NCBI GenBank assembly: GCA_965203615.1
Contig: OZ241900.1
Span: 2,046,001-2,110,000 of the forward strand
Length of the DNA: 64,000 nucleotides
Reading direction: 5' to 3'
From: VXNE01 sp965203615
GTDB taxonomy: Bacteria > Pseudomonadota > Gammaproteobacteria > Pseudomonadales > Azotimanducaceae
The notes under the pieces were generated by a model. That model worked only from the letters and a program-made list of their open reading frames with translations. It was not told where the DNA came from and searched no databases. Shown here piece by piece: positions 52,967-62,700 of this stretch. Numbering within the stretch: the first letter of the stretch is position 1; every line of letters starts with the position of its first letter. The position numbers were made by a program, and so were the translations under genes.

Positions 52967-54295
52967 CTAGGGCATGATGCCAACGTAGTGCTGGTTGACC
53001 ATCAGGTGCACCCAGATGCTCACGAAGTAGCCCACCGCGATCACCGGTGTCCACTTCAGGTGGCCGAAGAATGTGTACCGGCCCCGCGCCTGTCCCATGA
53101 GCGCCACGCCCGCCGCCGACCCGATGGACAGCATGCTGCCTCCAACGCCCGCAGTGAGCGTAACAAGGAGCCACTGGTTCAGGTCCATTGCCGGATTCAT
53201 CTGCAGCACCGCCACCATGACGGGAATGTTGTCGACGATGGCGGACAGGATTCCCACCATCGTGTTGGCGAACGTGTGTCCCAACTCGTCGTACATGTAG
53301 ACCGAGACCATGTCCAGGTAGCCGACAAAACCCAGTCCGCCGACGCACATGATGACCCCGAAGAAAAACAGCAGCGTGTCCCACTCGGCGCGGGACACTT
53401 CGCGGAAGCTGTCGAACCCCTGGATGTCCCCTATCTCGCTGCCGAGTCCCACTCTCACCCTGTTCGAGGTCTGGTTGAGGTAGTGGCCGAAGATCTTGAG
53501 ATAGGCGAGGCCGGTCATCATGCCGAGGAACGGGGGCAGGTGCAGGAAGTTGTGGAAGGAGACCGCCGTGGCGATCGTGCAGCCGAACAGAAACATGATG
53601 CGCTTGGCCCCCCGCCTCATGACGACTTCCTCGTCGTCCACCGAGGGGGTCTCGTTCTTCACCGCGAACGACATGATGAAGGCCGGAATGACGTAGTTCA
53701 CGACCGACGGCACGAAAAGGGCGAAGAAGGTAAAGAAGTCCACCAGGCCGCGCTGCCACACCATCAAGGTCGTGATGTCTCCAAACGGGCTGAATGCCCC
53801 GCCGGCATTCGCCGCCACGACGATGTTGACGCAAGCGATGCCGATGAACTGGCGATTGCCGCGTCCGACGGCCAGGACAACGGCGCACATCACCAGCGCG
53901 GTGGTCAGGTTGTCGATGATGGGGGACAGGAAGAAGCTGATGACGCCCGTGATCCAGAAAAGCTGGCGGAAACTGAAACCCCTGCGGACGAGCCACGAGC
54001 GCAGCGCGTCGAAGACGCGCCGCTCGCTCATCGAGTTGACGTACGTCATCGCGCAAAGCAGGAAGAGAAAGAGCTCGCCAAACTCGATCAGGAAATGCTT
54101 GACGCTTTCGTGGGCCTCGTCACCCATGCCGCCAACAGCGTATTGGGCAGCGATGATCGCCCAGATCACGCCCGCCGCGAGCATCACGGGCACGGACTTT
54201 CTGAGGTGCATGAACTCTTCGACAATGACGAGGGAGTAGGCCAGAACAAAAATCGCGATGGCCGCAAATCCAACCCAGTGCGCCGTGAGATCCAT
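52967..54295 (-). CDS. nhaD: Sodium:proton antiporter NhaD
   Basis: 442 aa, about 12 hydrophobic helices. The order SPIIDNLTTALVMCAVVL near residue 118, NIVVAANAGGAFSPFGDITT near 158 and LSAIVDNIPVMVAVLQMNPA near 348 are hallmarks of NhaD/ArsB-type transporters. It exports Na+ in exchange for H+ at the inner membrane, giving salt and alkali tolerance, consistent with a marine habitat. GAGGAAA lies before the ATG. Confidence 0.95.
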   Translation of the reverse strand: MDLTAHWVGFAAIAIFVLAYSLVIVEEFMHLRKSVPVMLAAGVIWAIIAAQYAVGGMGDEAHESVKHFLIEFGELFLFLLCAMTYVNSMSERRVFDALRSWLVRRGFSFRQLFWITGVISFFLSPIIDNLTTALVMCAVVLAVGRGNRQFIGIACVNIVVAANAGGAFSPFGDITTLMVWQRGLVDFFTFFALFVPSVVNYVIPAFIMSFAVKNETPSVDDEEVVMRRGAKRIMFLFGCTIATAVSFHNFLHLPPFLGMMTGLAYLKIFGHYLNQTSNRVRVGLGSEIGDIQGFDSFREVSRAEWDTLLFFFGVIMCVGGLGFVGYLDMVSVYMYDELGHTFANTMVGILSAIVDNIPVMVAVLQMNPAMDLNQWLLVTLTAGVGGSMLSIGSAAGVALMGQARGRYTFFGHLKWTPVIAVGYFVSIWVHLMVNQHYVGIMP

Positions 54296-54434
54296 ATTTC
54301 CTCGCTGCAGTCAGGCGTCGACCGACGGCCACCTGTGCGGGCGGCGGGTCAACGCGGGTTCCAATGCGAACAAGTCTGCCAAACGCCGACCGTTTCGGCT
54401 ATGTCGAGAGCGATGTGTCCGTACGCGCCGCCGG

Positions 54435-56087
54435 CTATAGCGTTGCCGTGATCTCTCCGAGTTTGCGCGTCAGCAGCCTGTTTTCCCGATAGTCGATGGG
54501 GATAACGACCAGGCTGGGACCGTCCTCGGCGAACGACGACGCGAGGGTCTCCTCGAGATCGCGGCTGTTGCCACAGTAGTGGCCGTTCCATCCGAACGCC
54601 GATGACAACTGCATCCAGTCCGGGTTGTCGAAGGACAGTTCCGTGTGTCGGCCGAACGTGGTCTCCTGCTTCCAGGCGATGAGGCCGTATTCGTGGTCCT
54701 CCCACACCAATACGGTGATGTTGACGCCAAGACGTTTCGCGGTCTCCATTTCCTGCACGTTCATGAGGAATCCCGCATCGCCGCAGATCGCGAGGATGCG
54801 TCGGTCCGGATGCACGATGGCGGCAGCGATGGCGCCCGGTAGCGCGAATCCCATGGAACAGAATCCGTTCGGTATCAGGCAGGTGTTGGGCGCATTGCAG
54901 TGATAGTGCCGGGCGATCCACATCTTGTGGGCGCCGACATCGGACAGCAGGATATCTTCGGGGCCGAGGACTGCCCGGGCGTCGGCCAGCGCCTTCTGGG
55001 GCCTGATGCTGTCCTCGGTGTCGTCGTCCGCGTGCTCCATGATGTCCGCCCACATTTCGCGGCGCAGCGACCTCTGGCTCGACAGGTCGAAGGCAAGGCC
55101 CCCCGCCGCGTCCACGCGTTCATTCAGCATCCACAGCATGTGCGCCAGGTCGCCGACCAGTTCCACCTCCGGACAATAGTGCTCGTCGACCTCCGCGGGC
55201 AGGAAGTCTGCATGAACGATGCACTTGTCCGCGCTCGGGTTCCACAGTCGGGGGTGGTACTCCACCATGTCGAAGCCCAGCGACAGCACGAGGTCTGCCT
55301 CGTCGATGGCGAGATTGATCCGATCGCGCGCACCGAGTCCGGCCGTAAACAGGCAATAGCCGGCATCCATGTCGACGCACCCCTTGGCCATGAAGGTACT
55401 GACCACGCCAATCCCCGTCTTGTCGCAGAATCGCTGCAACTGGTTGCTTGCGCGGCGCCGGATGCAGCCATTCCCCGCGAGAATGACCGGCTTCTCCGCT
55501 TTTCGCAGAAGATCGAACGCCTGGTCCACGATCTTGTCGTCCGGAACCGAGCGGCGCAGGCGTCTCGGCTCCAGGGGTCGCGCTTCCGTCTCCAGGCTGG
55601 CCACATCTTCCGGAAGCTCGATGTGCACCGCTCCCGGTTTCTCCGTCGTGGCGACCCGCACCGCCTTGCGTACGATCTCGGGAATGGTGCCGGGTGCCCG
55701 CACCGTCTCCGCCCATTTCGTCACCGGCTCGAACATCGCCACGACATCCATCACCTGGTGCGATTCCTTGTGCAGCCGATGCGTCGTGCCCTGCCCCGTG
55801 AGCACCAGCATGGGCGCGCGATCCATGTTGGAGTCCGCCACCCCGGTAATGAGGTTCGTCGCGCCGGGGCCCAGGGTCCCGAGACACACCGCCGGATTGC
55901 CCGTCAAGCGCCCGTATATCTCCGCCATGAAGGCGGCGCCCTGCTCGTGCCGCGTCAGCACGAACCTGATCTTCTTCGAGTCCTCGAGGGAGATCATGAA
56001 GTCGGCATTCTCTTCGCCGGGAACGCCGAATATGTACTCGATGCCTTCTTTCTCCAGGCACTCGACAAATAGATCAGAAGCCTTCAT
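54435..56087 (-). CDS. Thiamine-diphosphate enzyme, acetolactate-synthase-like
   Basis: 550 aa. The N-terminal PYR domain has GVPGEENADFMISL and the catalytic Glu region RHEQGAAFMAEIYGR near residue 46. The central domain binds cofactor, and the C-terminal PP domain has ICGDAGFLMNVQEMETAKRL with the GDG-type motif near 434. Size and motifs match catabolic (AlsS-like) acetolactate synthase, which makes acetolactate from pyruvate. No small subunit gene is nearby, supporting a catabolic role. Another ThDP enzyme is possible. Confidence 0.88.
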   Translation of the reverse strand: MKASDLFVECLEKEGIEYIFGVPGEENADFMISLEDSKKIRFVLTRHEQGAAFMAEIYGRLTGNPAVCLGTLGPGATNLITGVADSNMDRAPMLVLTGQGTTHRLHKESHQVMDVVAMFEPVTKWAETVRAPGTIPEIVRKAVRVATTEKPGAVHIELPEDVASLETEARPLEPRRLRRSVPDDKIVDQAFDLLRKAEKPVILAGNGCIRRRASNQLQRFCDKTGIGVVSTFMAKGCVDMDAGYCLFTAGLGARDRINLAIDEADLVLSLGFDMVEYHPRLWNPSADKCIVHADFLPAEVDEHYCPEVELVGDLAHMLWMLNERVDAAGGLAFDLSSQRSLRREMWADIMEHADDDTEDSIRPQKALADARAVLGPEDILLSDVGAHKMWIARHYHCNAPNTCLIPNGFCSMGFALPGAIAAAIVHPDRRILAICGDAGFLMNVQEMETAKRLGVNITVLVWEDHEYGLIAWKQETTFGRHTELSFDNPDWMQLSSAFGWNGHYCGNSRDLEETLASSFAEDGPSLVVIPIDYRENRLLTRKLGEITATL

Positions 56088-56276
56088 GGGTGTTCCTTGG
56101 CAACCTTCGCAAACGCGATTTCAGCACATGCAGGCGAGACACCGCATTCCTCGCCCCCCCTGGCCATTAGGTCACGCGCTGCGTTCGCGGTTCCCCTCTG
56201 AAGGAGAACGCGGCGGTTTCCCGTCCCCGAGATTGATAACATGCAGCCTGATCGGGTCGATTGAGACGGATTTGCG

Positions 56277-56564
56277 ATGACAGAAGACCAGGCGCGGGAA
56301 ATGCGTGATGCGACGCGTGCGGATGCTGTGACCAAGGTTGTCGGCGACGTGCTGTGGCGATTCAACGAAGAGCATGAAGAAGCCATCACCGTATATGACG
56401 TCATCGGCATGGTCGTGGAAGACCTGATCGTCCAGGGCATGTGCCCCGCATGCCTCGCAAATGCGATCGACATCGCCTATGCGAACGCCAACGCCGCCCG
56501 CGATGTGCACATCACGGATGAGCAGTCGGTGCGGCGACAGAACAAGCCGGACGTATTCCACTAG
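56277..56564 (+). CDS. Small hypothetical protein
   Basis: 95 aa, mostly helical, acidic, no signal or membrane segment. One CPACL motif near residue 57 gives a Cys pair that might bind metal, but there is no second pair. I do not recognise a family. It lies between the ThDP enzyme and the ABC permease, convergent with the latter. A related repeat occupies the gap just after the stop. Confidence 0.6.
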   Translation: MTEDQAREMRDATRADAVTKVVGDVLWRFNEEHEEAITVYDVIGMVVEDLIVQGMCPACLANAIDIAYANANAARDVHITDEQSVRRQNKPDVFH

Positions 56565-56621
56565 CCAGCGCCGTCGAACGGCCCGCAGTGCCGGTCAAGG
56601 CGGGGATGAGGTGTGTGCGAC

Positions 56622-57785
56622 CTAACCAGAACGAAGAACCGCGATGACGGGCAATCGCGCCGCACGAAGCGCCGGGAGCAACCCCCCGATCACGCCCAGA
56701 AACAGAGCGCTGCTCAGCCCTATGAGTAGCAACCGCGGCGTTACCGAAAACTCGAACCCCACTTGCGACATGCTTCCTACATTCAACGTCGAACTGGTGA
56801 ACCCGTCGTACAGCAGATACACCACAGCACTACCAAGAAGACCGCCAACGAGCGCGAGAAACAAAGCCTCGACGATGACCGAGACCACGATCGGGACGTT
56901 CGAGAAGCCCAGCGATCTCAACGTGCCGATTTCTACCAAGCGCGCACTGACGGACGAGTACATGGTGTTGATCGATGCGATCGCCGTTCCCAGTCCCATG
57001 ATTGCGCCAATCAAGTAGGCGAAAGACTCCACCATGACGGTCGTGGCTTCGGACTGCTGAGCGTAGAAGTCTCGTTCGGCAACGAGATCCGCGCGCAACC
57101 GGGGTTCCTCTCTGATGCGCTCTCTCACGACCCCAGCATCACTACTCCTGTAGAGCAACGCTCGGACCGCGCTGACTACACCGTCGCGTCTGAAGGCAGC
57201 CTGAGCCATCGCCAAGTCCAGCCACACCTCGGAGTCGTGCGCCCCGCCTTCCGCGTCGAAATAGCCCACCACGTCCCACATGTTGTTGCGAAAGCTGACT
57301 TTGCTACCAAGGGTGAGGCCTTCGTAGGTATCACTCGCGCTCACCCCGACAAGCAGTTCGTTCTTTCCGCGCCGAAACAACCGACCTGCTACCAGCTTCA
57401 ACTCCGGCCGAAGCTCGAAAGCCGAAGCTTCGACACCTCGAGCGACGGCAACTCCGGGCTTACCGGTCTCTCTGGTGACCAGGTCAACTACGACCACCAG
57501 TTCGCCGCTGACCGTTCTTATCCCGTCTATGCCTCTGAGCACGTTGACTTCCGTGGCGGACAGCCAACTGGTAATTTCCTCTTGGGTGCCGCTGCGCATA
57601 ACAAGAACCCGATCTGGGTGGCTCGTTTCCTTCAAGGCGGATTTGATTCCCTCGGACATCGAAAGCAGTCCTACTATTACGGCGACAACGCCGGTAACTC
57701 CTACGACGATGATGGATGACGAGCCCTTGCGAGAGAGGATGCTCCGCAGATTCATGGTTGTGATGTTGAATGTTTGCCGAAACAT
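56622..57785 (-). CDS. ABC transporter permease (MacB/FtsX type), second
   Basis: 387 aa. One N-terminal helix (SSIIVVGVTGVVAVIVGLLS), a periplasmic region of about 200 residues and three C-terminal helices (VVSVIVEALFLALVGGLLGS, LLLIGLSSALFLGVIGGLLP) with LRSLGFSNVPIV, typical of the FtsX superfamily. It forms the exporter with the preceding permease and ATPase. It starts 2 bp after the first permease's stop. The substrate is unknown. Confidence 0.88.
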   Translation of the reverse strand: MFRQTFNITTMNLRSILSRKGSSSIIVVGVTGVVAVIVGLLSMSEGIKSALKETSHPDRVLVMRSGTQEEITSWLSATEVNVLRGIDGIRTVSGELVVVVDLVTRETGKPGVAVARGVEASAFELRPELKLVAGRLFRRGKNELLVGVSASDTYEGLTLGSKVSFRNNMWDVVGYFDAEGGAHDSEVWLDLAMAQAAFRRDGVVSAVRALLYRSSDAGVVRERIREEPRLRADLVAERDFYAQQSEATTVMVESFAYLIGAIMGLGTAIASINTMYSSVSARLVEIGTLRSLGFSNVPIVVSVIVEALFLALVGGLLGSAVVYLLYDGFTSSTLNVGSMSQVGFEFSVTPRLLLIGLSSALFLGVIGGLLPALRAARLPVIAVLRSG

Positions 57786-57787
57786 GT

Positions 57788-58936
57788 CTAACGCTCCCTT
57801 AACGCATCGACGATGGTGAGGCGTTTCGCGGATACCGCCGGGTAAGCACCAACTACCAATCCCAGCAATGCAGCCAGAACCAGCGCGTAAGCAGCACTCC
57901 GTCCGTTCATATCGAAGCTGCCAATCATCTCGCCCAGATTCGCACGGAGACCAGGCTCGATAAGCAAGGCAATGCCCACTCCAACGATTCCTCCACCCAC
58001 ACAGAGGGCTACCGCCTCAGCCAGCACCAAGGTCGCCACCGCACGGTCGGAAAAGCCCAGTGTTTTCATGGCAGCCAGTTCCGGTATTCTCTCGGCAAAT
58101 GCCTGTACCGCCGTGTTGCCTGTCAACAGAACGATCGTGAAGAAGATGGCCATTAGAATCATGCTACTGATCGTTCCTATATCTCCGAGCTGACTCGCAA
58201 ACTGACGCCGGTACGCGTCTTCCGTAGTACTCCTCGTCGGGTCCGACGAGTTTTCAAACATGCCGTCGATCGTTTGTATCGTCGCGTCGATCTCTGCCGG
58301 GTCGGCTACGCGACCGACAAGCCACCCAACCTGGTCCTTCCCCCAGCCGACAACGGCTTCGTTGAAATAGTCGTAGTTGACAAGCAGGAGTTGTCCTCCG
58401 GAATACCGGAAGGTACCTGCCAGCTCGAACTGCCATGTCCAGGATCCATTATCCTGCGGAAAGATGTCCTGCATGATGGGAATCGATTCCCCGGGCTTCC
58501 AGCCGTAGTGTGTCGCGAGCGCCTCGGACGCCACTGCCGAGACCCGGATGTTCTTGAATTGACCGAGTGTCTCCGCAGATATTGCCTGCTCCGTGAATAT
58601 GTCGAAGTAGCTCTCCGGATCGACGGGGTAGATAGCGAAGGAGTTCCGCGGCTCCCTGTAGTAACCGCCAAACCAGCTCATGTTCGTCACCTGCTCCACT
58701 TCATCCAGCGAGCGGATCTGCTGGACGTAGGAAAGCGGCAGGTTGTCCGTCATCGAGTACTTGGAGTCAATAACGATCCGGTCCAGGCCCTCCAGTCGCA
58801 CCCCGCCGGAAAAGGCATCCGAAATGGCTCTCAGGAGCATGAACAATAGGAAAGCGGTAGCCAGGGACATAAACGTGAGGAACGTTCGCGTCGGCTTCCG
58901 GAGCAGGTTTCCTCCCAGCAGCGATAGTAGTTTCAT
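57788..58936 (-). CDS. ABC transporter permease (MacB/FtsX type), first
   Basis: 382 aa, same layout: first helix FLTFMSLATAFLLFMLLRAI, a periplasmic domain with WFGGYYREPRNSF and YFNEAVVGW, then three helices with ELAAMKTLGFSDRAVATLVL and LVLAALLGLVVGAYPAVSAK. The pattern, including MKLLSLLGGNLLRKPTRTFL at the start, is that of exporter permeases paired with a MacB-like ATPase. The ATG overlaps the ATPase stop (ATGA). Confidence 0.88.
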   Translation of the reverse strand: MKLLSLLGGNLLRKPTRTFLTFMSLATAFLLFMLLRAISDAFSGGVRLEGLDRIVIDSKYSMTDNLPLSYVQQIRSLDEVEQVTNMSWFGGYYREPRNSFAIYPVDPESYFDIFTEQAISAETLGQFKNIRVSAVASEALATHYGWKPGESIPIMQDIFPQDNGSWTWQFELAGTFRYSGGQLLLVNYDYFNEAVVGWGKDQVGWLVGRVADPAEIDATIQTIDGMFENSSDPTRSTTEDAYRRQFASQLGDIGTISSMILMAIFFTIVLLTGNTAVQAFAERIPELAAMKTLGFSDRAVATLVLAEAVALCVGGGIVGVGIALLIEPGLRANLGEMIGSFDMNGRSAAYALVLAALLGLVVGAYPAVSAKRLTIVDALRER

Positions 58937-59655
58937 GCGGCCGTCCTCGCTGATTGGGGCGTCGCGTCTGCTGGGTCGACAGGGGAGACCAGCTTCCCCT
59001 TGTCCATGTGCAGCGTATACATCGCATGGTCAGCCGCCTTCGGGTCGTGGGTCACCATGACTATGGTCTTCCCAAGCTCTCGATGCAGCGCCTGAAGCAG
59101 CTCTAGGATCTCATCGGCCGTCTCCCGGTCCAGGTCGCCGGTCGGCTCATCACAGACCAGCAACCTCGGATCGGAAACCAGTGCCCGCGCAATGGCGACT
59201 CTCTGTTGCTGGCCACCAGAGAGTTCGCCCGGCCTGTGCCTTCCCCGATCACCCAACCCGACGATGTCCAACGCCAAAGCGGCGTTCTTGCGGCGCTCCG
59301 ACCCGGACAAGCGAGTGAGCAACAACGGCAATTCGACGTTGCGCTGCGCGGTCAGCACTGGAAGCAGGTTGTAGAACTGGAATACGAATCCGACGGATTG
59401 AGCCCGCCAACGGGCAAGGGAGCTGGCACTGACGGAGTCCAGTCGCAGACCATCTACCTCGATCCCACCGGATGTCGGCGTGTCGAGACCACCAAGCAAG
59501 TTGAGCAAGGTCGTCTTGCCGGAACCGGACGGGCCCATCAACGCCAGGAACGTGCCGTCCTTCACCGACAGGTCCACGTTGCGCAACACCCGGACACTCT
59601 CCGCCCCACGAACGTAGTCCTTGCAGACGTTCGTACATTTGATTAGCTCATTCAT
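58933..59655 (-). CDS. ABC transporter ATP-binding protein (MacB/LolD type)
   Basis: 240 aa. Walker A GPSGSGKTTLLNLLGG near residue 42, Q-loop VFQFYNLLP near 90, signature LSGGQQQRVAIARAL near 145, Walker B LLVCDEPTGDLD near 165, and H-loop VTHDP near 200. It powers the two permeases. A frame ending just inside its start (stop 59648-59650) suggests an upstream gene that has lost its 5' end to the IS insertion. Confidence 0.95.
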   Translation of the reverse strand: MNELIKCTNVCKDYVRGAESVRVLRNVDLSVKDGTFLALMGPSGSGKTTLLNLLGGLDTPTSGGIEVDGLRLDSVSASSLARWRAQSVGFVFQFYNLLPVLTAQRNVELPLLLTRLSGSERRKNAALALDIVGLGDRGRHRPGELSGGQQQRVAIARALVSDPRLLVCDEPTGDLDRETADEILELLQALHRELGKTIVMVTHDPKAADHAMYTLHMDKGKLVSPVDPADATPQSARTAA

Positions 59656-59829
59656 GACTCGATCCTCGTCTCCGATTGGTTGAGTTGCGGCGGTACTTCC
59701 TCACCGTGTCCACGAACAAATCCGACTCGAACGCTCTGTTCGGCAGCGCGTGCTCATCCATCTCCAGCAGGCCGATGCGTACTCGCAAGGTCGTCTTTTG
59801 CGACCCGCCGTAGGGACGACCACCACTGC
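59648..59829 (-). pseudogene. 3' remnant of a gene truncated at the IS630 insertion
   Basis: One minus-strand frame is open from the IS boundary at 59829 to a TGA overlapping the ATPase start by eight bases: a coupled-gene arrangement. It gives about 60 residues, including LRVRIGLLEMDEHALPNRAF. I cannot assign a family; it might be an exporter partner. On the other side of the IS the same frame hits a stop after about 20 codons, so the 5' part is not obviously preserved. Confidence 0.4.
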
Positions 59830-59831
59830 TA

Positions 59832-61101
59832 GTACTTGGTTTCCAATATATCGTTACAGGAGGCTCGTGAGGGTGTAGTCTGTTGCTCGGGAAAGGCCAC
59901 CGGGGGCGTTTTTCGAGGAGTCACGGGATGCCCTTTGAACGCCAACGCGCGCCGCTGTCGATGGACGAGGACGCGCAACTGGAACTGTATCGCATCAGCC
60001 GCTCGGGCACGGAGGCGGCGCGCCGTGTGGAGCGCGCGAAGATGCTGCTGGGCTACGCGGGCGGGGAGACGGTGTCGGCGATCGCGCGGTCGCTGGGCAC
60101 GAACCGGCAGAAGGTGGACCGCTGCGTGCGCAAGGCGCTGGAGGTGGGCGCGCTGGCGGCGCTGGACGATCTGCCGCGGGCCGGCCGTCCGGCGTCGATC
60201 TCGGCGGGCTCGAGGGCTTGGCTGGTGGCGCTGGCGTGCCGCAAGCCGACGGAGCTGGGCTACGCGGAGGAGACGTGGACGGTGCGGCGGCTGGCGTCGC
60301 ACGCGCGCGCGCACGGCGGCGCGGCGGGGCATCCGGACCTGTCGTCGCTGGCGCCGGGCACGGTGTCGAAGATCCTGGCGAGCCAGGAGGTTCGGCCGCA
60401 CAAGATTCGCTACTACCTGGAGCGGCGCGATCCGGAGTTCGACGAGAAGATGGCGCAGGTGCTGTGCTTCTACCGGGAGGTGGCGCTGGTGCGGGACCGG
60501 GCCGCGGCACCGGACGCGCCGCTGCGGGCGTACATCTCCTACGACGAGAAGCCCGGCATCCAGGCGCTCGGCGGGACGGCGCCGGACCGGCCGCCGGTGC
60601 CCGGGCGGCACGCGGCGCTCGGCCGCGACCACGAGTACGTCCGGCACGGCACCGTCACCCTGATGGCGGGCCTGGACCTGGTCACGGGGCATGTGCACCG
60701 GGCCGTCGTCGACCGGCACCGCAGCCGGGAGTTCGTCGACTTCCTGCGCGGGCTCGACCAGGCCTACCCCGACGGCGTCACCCTGCGGCTGATCCTCGAC
60801 AACCACTCGGCGCACATCTCCAGGGAGACGCGCGCCTATCTCGCCAGCGTCCCGAACCGGTTCGAGTTCGTGTTCACGCCCAAGCACGCGTCTTGGCTCA
60901 ACCTCGTCGAGACCTTCTTCAGCAAGGTGGCCAGAACCGTTCTGCGCGGCATCCGCGTCGCCTCCGTCGACGATCTCAAGGAGCGCCTCGAACGCCACAT
61001 CGACGAACTCAACTCCGAGCCCGTGGTGTTCAAATGGACCTATGGAATCGAGGATGCGATACGCGTGTGACACAATAACGGTTACTTTGGAAACGCTGTA
61101 C
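59832..61101 (+). mobile_element. IS630-family insertion sequence
   Basis: 1270 bp flanked on each side by TA (59830-59831 and 61102-61103), the dinucleotide target of this family. Terminal inverted repeats: left GTACTTGGTTTCCAATATAT (59832 on) and right, read inward, GTACAGCGTTTCCAAAGTAA (61101 down to 61076), each ending CGTTA. The transposase gene is inside and looks intact. It sits between the ABC exporter and the AraC regulator. Confidence 0.88.
59928..61070 (+). CDS. IS630 family transposase
   Basis: 380 aa. The N-terminal HTH reads ETVSAIARSLGTNRQKVDRC. The DDE triad fits SYDEKPGIQALGG, LRLILDNHSAHISRET and WLNLVETFFSKVARTVLRGI. GAGGAG lies 7 bp before the ATG at 59928. Codon use is GC-extreme (third positions nearly all G/C), unlike the AT-richer neighbours upstream, which suits recent arrival. 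No frameshift was seen, so it may be active. Confidence 0.95.
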   Translation: MPFERQRAPLSMDEDAQLELYRISRSGTEAARRVERAKMLLGYAGGETVSAIARSLGTNRQKVDRCVRKALEVGALAALDDLPRAGRPASISAGSRAWLVALACRKPTELGYAEETWTVRRLASHARAHGGAAGHPDLSSLAPGTVSKILASQEVRPHKIRYYLERRDPEFDEKMAQVLCFYREVALVRDRAAAPDAPLRAYISYDEKPGIQALGGTAPDRPPVPGRHAALGRDHEYVRHGTVTLMAGLDLVTGHVHRAVVDRHRSREFVDFLRGLDQAYPDGVTLRLILDNHSAHISRETRAYLASVPNRFEFVFTPKHASWLNLVETFFSKVARTVLRGIRVASVDDLKERLERHIDELNSEPVVFKWTYGIEDAIRV

Positions 61102-61309
61102 TAGTGCTCCATGGCTGTCGCTCGGACTGGCATTCAATCTGTGATGGTTGAAGCAGCTACGCAGGGCGGAGCATCAGGGAAGTCCGAGTTCGAATCTCCC
61201 CAGAAAGTGGTCAAGGATGTTCAATTTCAGGAAATGGGTATGTTTTGCAGAATCTGCGAAGCTCCCAGATCGTCTGCACAGCGAGCCGTCCCCAAGGTCC
61301 TGTACGGAC

Positions 61310-62518
61310 TCAACCTGCAGGGTTAGACGAGCCGTCCCGGGATCTGGCGCGAAATGTCGACGGTGTTTCGCCGACGATCTCCCTAAACGCCCGGTTGAAC
61401 GTGTTAATCGACTGGTAGCCCACGGTGAGCGCTATCGTCAGGATCGGTGTCCTCGCCTGACGCGGATCCGACAGCATCTCGCAAGCCTCGCGGAGGCGAT
61501 AGTGATGTAGGAAGACATTGAAATTACGAAAGCCCAGCTCTTCGTGTATCAGCTTTCGCAGCCGGTACTCCGGCAGCCCCAGTTGATCTGCCAGCGATCG
61601 TATCGAGAGCTTGGGGCGCCGATAGACGTGATCGACATCCAAGAGCCGCAACAGCGCGCCAACCGGCCCTTCCGATTCGGTGACGTCCTCGTTACTCACC
61701 GGCGTCCACAGACGGTCTCGCGATCCCACATCGCTTACCACTGCCTCTGAGGAATCTGCACGTAACTGCAACAGGTGGGCGCTATCTCTGGACAGCGTGC
61801 GGACGAGCACCACATAGGCAAAGAGGGTGTAGATGGCAATCAGAAACATGTGCACGAAGTAGTTTTCTATTTCGCTCGCCGGTATGACGATTCGTTGCAG
61901 CAGACCTGCCAACAGCATGCTCACGCCGACGACTATCAAGAATAGGAACCTGACTCCACGCCGCGCTTCGATCAGGTCGGACGGCCACTCGGCGACGATC
62001 CAGAATATCGCCCAGCCGACAAAGACTGATTGCAGCAATGTTGGCAATATCTCTGTGAGCAGCCGCTCGGCCGGGAAACCCTGACCAACGAAGAAATGGA
62101 CCGGCTCTTCCAGGAGCAACTGCACGACGAACAAGACAAGCAGCGCTTTCGGCAGTCGCTTGCCATCACGCAGCATCGAGTGGCTCAAGAACAGAAACAC
62201 ACCAGGCGCTGCGTTGCGTCCCAGATTCAGAATCGACTCGGCAAGAGGGGACAAGGCGATCTGAAAGGGCTCCGCAATCCAATATCCGTATTGATATCGG
62301 CCCAGCACGACATGACAGACCGCCGCCAGGCAAAGCACCCCCAAGAGTTGCGCATTGGCGTTCGTGGGTGAATGGCAGAGGTATTGAATGGCGATGAGAG
62401 CCATGGCGAACACCGCAAACGCATCCATGACCAAGAAAACAAAATCGACTGACACCGTTCCGCACAGACCCGACCCAACTTGGCCCTGAGCGAAACACAC
62501 CAACGCCATCGAGTTCAA
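61310..62518 (-). CDS. AraC-type regulator with N-terminal membrane-sensor domain
   Basis: About 402 aa. Seven or so hydrophobic segments fill residues 25-240 (VFLVMDAFAVFAMALIAIQ, RFLFLIVVGVSMLLAGLLQ, IAIYTLFAYVVLVR). A C-terminal AraC-type HTH pair follows: LSIRSLADQLGLPEYRLRKL and ILTIALTVGYQSINTFNRAF with GETPSTFR. It should sense a signal at the membrane and regulate nearby genes, possibly the ABC exporter on the same strand. The start is unclear: TTG at 62518, ATG at 62509 or ATG at 62428, none with a good ribosome site. Confidence 0.85.
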   Translation of the reverse strand: MNSMALVCFAQGQVGSGLCGTVSVDFVFLVMDAFAVFAMALIAIQYLCHSPTNANAQLLGVLCLAAVCHVVLGRYQYGYWIAEPFQIALSPLAESILNLGRNAAPGVFLFLSHSMLRDGKRLPKALLVLFVVQLLLEEPVHFFVGQGFPAERLLTEILPTLLQSVFVGWAIFWIVAEWPSDLIEARRGVRFLFLIVVGVSMLLAGLLQRIVIPASEIENYFVHMFLIAIYTLFAYVVLVRTLSRDSAHLLQLRADSSEAVVSDVGSRDRLWTPVSNEDVTESEGPVGALLRLLDVDHVYRRPKLSIRSLADQLGLPEYRLRKLIHEELGFRNFNVFLHHYRLREACEMLSDPRQARTPILTIALTVGYQSINTFNRAFREIVGETPSTFRARSRDGSSNPAG

Positions 62519-62700
62519 TCAGAGAACGCCCGGGCACGGGAAGCGGGGTGGCATCCAGGCACAACCGGACCGCAGCATGATGGCCCTCTAGCCACTCGCT
62601 CCGCCCAAAAAAGGCTTGTGACGGTGAGAATGGCCGTGCCACGACCGCAACTGCGATAGCATGTCGGGCCGCCCGTATTCAGGCGTTATAGGGAGGCGCA

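Noticed and set aside
52988..54451. 487-codon open frame opposite nhaD, and a 643-codon frame opposite rpsA
   Set aside because: Both are GC-skew shadows: repetitive His/Asp/Glu-rich translations without recognisable domains.
61185..61200. TTCGAATC, like a tRNA T-loop, downstream of the IS
   Set aside because: The flanking bases cannot form a five-pair T stem, and no acceptor or anticodon arm could be drawn.
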